The notes beneath the pieces are model-generated. The model searched no databases, was not told where the DNA came from, and saw nothing but the letters and a program-made list of their open reading frames with translations. Made by a program: the position numbers and the translations under genes. Source: Morella rubra (Eukaryota > Streptophyta > Magnoliopsida > Fagales > Myricaceae). Taken from it: a stretch of 64,000 nt of DNA. Each line of letters starts with the position of its first letter. Position 1 is the first letter of the stretch. Below, piece by piece: positions 57,388-64,000 of the stretch. Location: the NCBI GenBank assembly GCA_003952965.2, contig CM025850.1, forward strand, positions 32,599,734 through 32,663,733. Reading direction: 5' to 3'.

Positions 57388-58800
57388 CTAGAGATCACAG
57401 TGAATGATCTCAAAAAGAGCAGTGGTGCGGTGAATACTTTGTGGAAAAGGGAGTCTATGTTGCTGAGCAAGAGGACATGTAAAACAAGGTTTGTGTTTCT
57501 TTGATTTAAGAGTATCAGTTACAACTGGATCAGAAATAAAATGATGCTGAATATCTGAAATGTGCCCTATTCTATAATGCCAAATGTGAGAATCAGTGGC
57601 ATCGGGAATAACAGCAGCCGATAGAGGTAAATTAAGAGACAAGTGAGGCAGAAATCGAGTCAGGCAAGTAATGAGGTTGGTAGGCGAGACAGGTGTGGTG
57701 AGCAAATGATAAAGGCCGTTCTGCACGTTACCCTTCCTAATTGTTGTCCACGTTAAAAGGGCCTGAATAAGACAAAAATCAAAGAAAAAGAGGAGACAAC
57801 AGTGTAGTTGGTCAGAAATTCGTTTTGCTGAAATAAGGTTAAAATTAAAATGTGGAACACAAAGAACATTGTTCAAAATTAAGGCATCAAAATTTTTTAC
57901 AACTCTAATGTAAGTAACAAGTGTAGTTTCACCCGTGGGAAGCTTAACTGCATAGTTGACTGAAGCTGTAATGGAAGTAAAGAATGAGGTGCTACAGATC
58001 ATGTGGTCAGTAGCACCGGTATCAATAATCCATGGTATAACCGATAAAGGGGAAATGTGTGAGCGTGTAGCTGAAAGACAAGTAGCAGTGGGCATTATTG
58101 TTATACCAAACATAGAACAAGCAGGCGGATTATGGGATGATGGTGTGAGAAAAGTATGAGTCTGGTTAGCAAATGGTGAAGTAGAGGAGAATTCCTTTGA
58201 TCTGAGCAATGTTAAAAGCTCATTGTATTGCCCTTTGATGAGTGAAATCAGGTTCCCATTAGCATCAGCAAGATCTTGATCAGATTGTAGCAAAGCAGAG
58301 GCAGTAAGAGCAACATTACTACGGGCTTAACCAAAAAACTTATGGCCTGGAGGATAGCCGTGTAGTTTATAACATCGATCTGCAGTATGTCCTTTGAGAT
58401 TACAGTGAATACAAGTAGGAATGTCAGCATTACCAGCCTTAAAACATTGGTCAAAATGATGCCCTTTAATCTTGCAATGTGTACAAAAGGGCCTCTTCCT
58501 CTTAACTTGTCCAGAGACAGGACAAGAATTAAAATTACCAAAGGTTCGACGAGCTGCTAAAGCAATTGAATCAAGATTAGGAGAGTTGGAAGCCACTTGC
58601 CTTTTGTGTTCCTGTTGTTGAATACATGAGAAAACTTTATTAACGGGTGGTAAAGGATCAATGAACATAATCTGGTCTCTAACATTATTAAAGGAGTCAT
58701 ATAAACCCATGAGAAACTGAATAACAGAGTCTCTTTGATACCGATCAACAAGAGTCTTCAACTGGCCACAGCTACATTCGGGAATGGGTTCATAAATCAA
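57388..58800 (-). pseudogene. Copia gag-protease-pre-integrase region (right copy)
   Basis: Mirror image of 49006-50418 with identical translations in both open pieces (58327-58800 and 57388-58293), including the two CCHC knuckles and the DTGATDHM protease site. The integrase beyond the TAG is not recoverable because the arm degrades at 57360. Confidence 0.9.
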
Positions 58801-59277
58801 GAGTTCATCCCATAAGGTTTTGAGTTTACCATAGTAGACGCTGACCGAATCTTCTTCCTGAGAAAGATTGGATAGCGATTTCTTCAGTTCAAAAATACGG
58901 AGACCATTTTGCTAGGTAAAACGATCCTTCAATTCTGTCCAGATCTCACGAGCATCATTTATGAATGCAACGCTAGATCGTAATGGCAAGCTGATGGAGT
59001 TCTGAATCCATGAAACGACCATGTCGTTGCACCTCTCCCAAGCATCGACCAGAACCATTTCAGTTGCAGTTGGTTTGGGGATAGTTCAATTGACAAATCC
59101 AAGCTTATTTTTAGCTTGAAGAGCTCGTAGCATAGAACGGGACCATGTAGCATAGTTTTCAGTGGTGAGAAAATCAGTAACCAAAACGGTACCAGGGTTA
59201 TCGGAGGTTTCCAATCGGTAGGGATTGGTTAGGTTGGAAAAAATTTCGAAAGGGTTTGAAGAAGGGGTTTTACCATT

Positions 59278-59465
59278 GCTATGATACCATGTAGAGTTTC
59301 AGAGAGTCTAAGGGAGAAGAAGAACCCGCAGAGAGAAATTGGAGAAATGTTGTGTATTCTGTATGTTCACCACTGAGAGACTGTACAGAAGGCTAAATAT
59401 ATACACGTGAAAGAATAAGTTATGAAAGAATAAAAAGACATAAAAGATCCTACCTAGGCGTAACA
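59278..59465 (-). repeat. Possible copia LTR and primer site (right copy)
   Basis: Mirror of 48341-48528: LTR at about 59290-59465 and primer site at 59278-59289 on the minus strand. The same uncertainty applies to the LTR start. Confidence 0.6.
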
Positions 59466-62400
59466 AAAATAGGGGCCAAAATAATAGAATTGGTGCGGGC
59501 GCAGACGCGGACGCGAGAGCACTGGACTGCATAGGCTTCAACATTGACCTCTGCATAATATTGATCGAAGTTCATCCTCCGCCATTCAAAAGCTGAAACG
59601 CAGACATTCTTATCTGATAAAGTTGTAACCATTCATTCTAAGTTGACTAATTGGTTATTCTTATACGTACAAGTGCACATAAGAAATAGTTTAAAACATA
59701 TATATATATCGAGCATTTTGGCTTTTGCATAAGTGCTCTTAGTAAACATTAAGATCAGGGGGTTCATTTTCAACGATGGGGTTAATGGTTTATCTAATGG
59801 TATGTCTTTTTGACAAAAGTCAATTACTGGTTTAGTTAAAGAATTTTCTCTTTGGAAAGAGTTAACTCATGATGACTAGATGTAGAAAATGACCAAATTA
59901 GTTTCAGCTAGCACAATATAATAGGAAGTTACTATTAACTGTCTCACAGGAGTAGATTTTTACTGTTTAAAACTAGTTAATATTAGAGCTAATAACTATA
60001 GTGATTCAAAGATTATACTAATCACATCTCTGTTTTAACTTTAAAGGGACTAGTTAAAGTTACTCTTAAAATTTTTTATATCATTACAAAATCGAGTTTA
60101 ATTTAATAAGGTCTCAACAGATAGACTTTATTATTCTTATTTCTTTCTCTTCTCTCAGTCCAAGTGAGATTTCAAATATCATGCGAACTTATGCCTTTGC
60201 ATGGGAAAGAGATTAAGATGAAGATCTTTGGAAAGAAACTTTTTTTCGCCCGAAAAAGAAAATACATATATACGCTGAGTTCGATTCGGGCCTGCCAACT
60301 TCACGCTGGTTTTTAAGCTTTTGAGTTTCCTGCCACAGTTTGGGCCAATACTTTGAATGTTTGGGCCAGATGAACCGATCGGAGGCAGCCCATAAACTTC
60401 TTACACACTGTTGCCCCCAGCCCATATTCTGCTGTGGATTTAGCGCGCAATTAATGTACGTAAGAACTCCCAATAATTGAAGAGAATTCAATTATAATTG
60501 TCGCACACTCGCACATGTTCACGGGACTTTCTGTCGTAATCTTTCACGCATAGAAAATGCCTTAGATAGTCACCGGAAGTTGGAGAAATCCTTTTAAAAA
60601 AAAACATTTTTGCATTTTATTCTCTTCGGGAGAATAAAAAAGAAAATCATGTCAGAAGTGGTTTTAGTTGTCGGCTGCGTTGTGACCACCACATATTTTG
60701 CAAGTGGTTTTTCTATTTTTTCTGATTTGGTACGTATTACTTGTCCGAGACTTCCGCTTGCTGATCACATGCGCAACCCATGGAAGAAACATTTGATTAA
60801 TGCCTCAGTCCTACGCGTTAAAATGTTGGATAAAATTAAGGATAAGATCTTTCGAGATTTGAACCAACTACTTTTTCTACGTCTCCCTATATAATTGGAT
60901 CCACTTATATAACAGTGACGTAGGTATGTTAGAAACAGTCAGGGACCCGATGAATTAAGAAAAAAATATTACACTTTACATTCCCTAATTACCACTTATT
61001 AGTTATTTGACTTAAAACTTACAAATTCAACATATTTCCCCTAAAGTATCAATATATTTACACAGATTGCACTATAAAATTTAATAAAACAGTTATATAA
61101 GTAAGATAATCTTATCGATCAAATTTAATGTGAGATGTAAAGTATAAATCTATTAATAATTTGAAGTATAATGTGTTTAGTTTAATAGTTTAGGATGCTA
61201 TAAAATTAGTGACAGTCAAGAGGATGCAAAATATAATTATTTTTTTTAAAAAATAGAAATACTTAGGATAGTTCCTTCTTACCTTCCTGATCACGTAGTC
61301 AAAGTTGTACCAGCCATGCATAATTGTGACTAATTTATAATTTAATTAATTAGAAACTTGTCAAACGGATGATGCACTTATTGTCACTACCGAGTCTTGA
61401 TGCTGGTCTATACAATATACATACCTTCAGGAGGCGAGGCTTATTGCGTCAGAGAGACTAAAAATCTTCCTACAGGATCTTAACTACTGAAGACGTAACA
61501 GATCTAATATTTTGATTTATTAGATTATAAATTAATTATTACCCCTTCAATAGATTTCTTGCTAAAACTTGATAAAATATAAGGCTGTAGTCTAGTTAAT
61601 ATCACTCACTAATTTTCTAATTTTAAGATTAAGAATTCAAGTCAAGATATAAATTGAATTGAAATTACATGTGTACCTAACATTCTACAATTGCTCGCGA
61701 AAATGAGTTGCTATGCTGGCTGTAGGCTCTCCTTTTTGTCTAAAAAGAAACATAAAATGTATCCTGTTAATTACAATAGCTGGTAATAATTGTCTCTTTC
61801 GGATAAGCATTGATAAAAGTTAACTGCCGATGACTTGGTCCTGTTTTGAGCTTTAAAATTGGACGGACATGTCCTATAATCTATAGTGGCGTAACCGCCA
61901 GAATTAGTTACGAAGCGCGTGATCTTTAAGAAGTTATAAAGTACTCATGATCTTTCTATGTGGATGTTTACGTGCAAACAGCACGAGAAAAACCAAAAAA
62001 ACTTTGAGAGTAGTTTAGGTTCGAGAAAAAGTACTATAGCTTCCTCAACAAACATATGCTCGTGGAAATATTCAAATTATTATTATCTTTTATTCACGTA
62101 GTGTGCCTTATTGGCTTAGAAAAGAGAGTTTAAGATAAACTAAAATACATCTAAAAGAGTCCTAAGTTTTAACTAAATAAAATTACAATATATTCTTTAA
62201 TTCAAATAATAATATCAGCTCAAAACAAATAATAAGAAATTATCTTAAGAACTCATATCATTCAACATGTTAACAATATATTCTCTAATATTTCAAATTA
62301 CAGTAATATTAGCTCTAAATAAATAATATGAAATTATTCTTGATGATGCCAAAATCTCTAGGTATCAAAAGAGCTCGAATCCTATAGAGAATTACTGAGA

Positions 62401-62820
62401 GATGTGTCTATGATGCCTAAGTCAGAAATTGAGAAATAAGTAATTTGATAACTAATTGAAGACTAAATTAAGCATGAAAATATGTTGGGGGTGTACCTTA
62501 CTTTTATATGTGAAAAGAGTCGTTGTCCTAATAGGGATCAACTACTCGCGTAGTTAGGACTTTTAGTCCTATTGTAAGTCCTAGAGCTCATTGCTCTTAT
62601 TAGGCAAGAGTTAATCTTTTAGGATATGGGGATAACACGGGAGTCCGAGCTAATAGAGGACTCCCAATCATAAATAGGTTATTTTGCTGGGCCTCATGGG
62701 CTTATATCTATCGGTCTGGTCTGAGCTGATTATATTATAGTCCATCAATTCTAATAGCCTACATCATTCAACATGTTATGCCTGTGACATGTGAGCCTAT
62801 AACACTAAATTTGTTGGTTA
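59466..62820 (-). other. Right-arm copy of the AT-rich intergenic segment
   Basis: Mirror of about 44986-48340, with no gene recognised. Small differences from the left arm accumulate beyond about 62500 (for example cgcgtagttagg here against cgcgcgttagg, and acacgggagtcc against acacggagtcc). Confidence 0.6.
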
Positions 62821-62825
62821 CCCAA

Positions 62826-63730
62826 ATTTTTTTTTCTAAGCAACAATACTGAATATATTAAAATCTGAGAATAGCAGTTAGTACAAATAGAGACGCGTCC
62901 AGAGGGCTACTAGAAAAACCTAAACGGACCAAAGGTCCTACAATCAGTGGATCAAAAGATTCGGTAACGGCAACAAAAGCCGAGATCAAACCAACCTCAA
63001 GGGTCGGGTTACAACACAGACTGGAAAAGACCACAAAGGTCGGGATAACAAAAACCAACAAGGACCACAAGGGTCTGGACAGACCATCGCTCAAGACGAT
63101 GGCGGCTTCCACCTGAGGAAACACGGTCGTAGCACCGATCCGACTCCGTCCGGGAGATCTTCTAGCTTGAAAGGGCTACAAAAGGGATAGAAGATAGGAC
63201 AATAGCTTCGAACGGCAAAACAACGACAACAATAGGAACCATCAGAGAAAAAGGCCAAAACTGACGAGCAGAGAGGAGGAGGTGGAGGACAAGTACGGTG
63301 GAATGAGTGGTTGCCTTCGAAAACCGCTCAAAACAGCTAAATCAATGGAGGTAGGGCTCGAGCACGTGAGATCCACGCGCGTGCGTGAGCACGCGTGGTC
63401 CGTTTCCCACCTGACTTGGCCAAGGATGAGGGCTGGGAGCTAAGGAAACCACCTATAGGGGCTGTGCACACCAAAGATCACTGGAGGTGCCGAGATCTAG
63501 GCGCATTTGATTCCGAAATAAAGGCCTAAGAGAAGGTCGGAAAAAAGACAAATAAAACATGATCTAGCCACCAGAGGTGTGGCCAGGAAAGGAAAGAAGC
63601 AGGGGAGGAGAGGGAGGAGCCGAAGCTCCTCCCCTGGCCGGCTGGAGGGTACAAGTGGAGGTAAGAAGGAAGGGGATGAAAGGACTCTAGAGAGAGGGAA
63701 GAGTCTCTCTCTCTCTCTAGAATCACGCTG
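62826..63730 (-). mobile_element. Right-arm copy of the LINE-like element
   Basis: Mirror of 44090-44980, a few percent diverged. The poly-A end and the 3'-side 'gggtaaccaa' are present (as ttggttaccc near 62814). The 5'-side target-duplication copy is absent, since unrelated sequence begins at 63731. Confidence 0.5.
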
Positions 63731-64000
63731 GAGATTAAACCCATTATTGAAAGTCTGTACATGTTAATTGTTAAATCAACGTACCTATTTGACCTTGTGT
63801 CTAGAGGTACGAACGTGGGAGAACTCTCAACAACAGAACGAAAAAATATTTGGAAGTTAAATATGTAACATAGGTTAAGAATGTTTCTCTAGCGAGTAGC
63901 CACTGATGCACTTCCTATTCGAGGGAAGATGGGGATGTCCCCTATGTCGGAAGCATGTGGAATCAACTAATCATTTTTCTTAGGTTGTGAATTTAGTATG
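63731..64000. other. Flank beyond the inverted repeat
   Basis: No gene or repeat recognised in the last 270 bp. Confidence 0.4.

Larger units (their letters stand above)
57360..63730 (-). repeat. Right arm of giant inverted repeat
   Basis: Reverse complement of 44090-50450. Inner boundary near 57360 (cgggaacttcatgagcagtc against gaacatcatgagcagtc). Outer boundary at 63730 next to 'cgctggagattaaaccc'. The outer 1.2 kb differs from the left arm by scattered substitutions and small indels; for example the homologue of the 88-residue reading at 44685 has six changes. The homopolymer at about 46550 is T9 in the left arm and T6 here. Confidence 0.95.

Noticed and set aside
57388-58293. Two identical 301-codon ORFs on opposite strands (49513-50418 and here) as a novel duplicated gene
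   Set aside because: They carry copia protease and pre-integrase motifs and belong to one retrotransposon copied by the inverted repeat.
1-64000. CRISPR arrays, tRNA genes, bacterial operons or phage-like modules
   Set aside because: I found no regularly spaced short repeats, no tRNA cloverleaf with both boxes outside the SINE, and no prokaryotic gene clusters. The window is plant nuclear DNA.

Overview
The window reads as nuclear DNA of a flowering plant, most likely a woody eudicot. It has spliced genes with GT-AG introns, AT-rich repeat-filled intergenic DNA, Ty1/copia retrotransposons with a tRNA-Met-type primer site, many MITEs, LINE and SINE tails, and a plastid rrn16 fragment inside an intron. 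Species cannot be fixed from the sequence alone.

I support five host genes, all on the + strand. Two are tandem paralogous F-box/LRR genes (4126-5772 and 9206-10871) with three exons each; exons 1 and 2 are 849 and 159 nt in both. The third is chloroplast-targeted diaminopimelate epimerase, DapF (19259-23379, nine exons, lysine synthesis). The fourth is a plant kinesin-5 (25449-35867, 23 coding exons, mitotic spindle motor). The fifth is an intronless C1-2i C2H2 zinc-finger repressor of the ZAT type (40420-40926). DapF and kinesin-5 each carry one net frame error in this sequence: DapF in the transit-peptide region, kinesin-5 at exon 16/17. Both could be base-level assembly errors. No operon-like relationship links the genes.

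Between genes there is one nearly complete but decayed copia element with LTRs, primer site, polypurine tract and target duplication (12065-16984). There are also several foldback/MITE elements, a SINE, a hAT-like non-autonomous element, and a set of extremely short poly-A insertions flanked by target duplications. Kinesin-5 intron 19 is 3.8 kb and holds a tandem nest of small copia-like (TRIM-like) units plus about 500 bp of plastid DNA spanning the rrn16 promoter and the start of 16S rRNA.

The last 20 kb is dominated by a giant inverted repeat: 44090-50450 and 57360-63730 are reverse complements. They are collinear without indels for at least 3.5 kb and identical in every translated segment compared there. 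The 6 kb centre (51319-57360) resembles neither the flanks nor any coding DNA, and the inner edge of the right arm decays into a noisy copy of the left arm. I think this is most likely a fold-back read or assembly artefact, not a biological palindrome. It is the most striking feature of the window and should be checked against raw reads before anything in 44-64 kb is interpreted.
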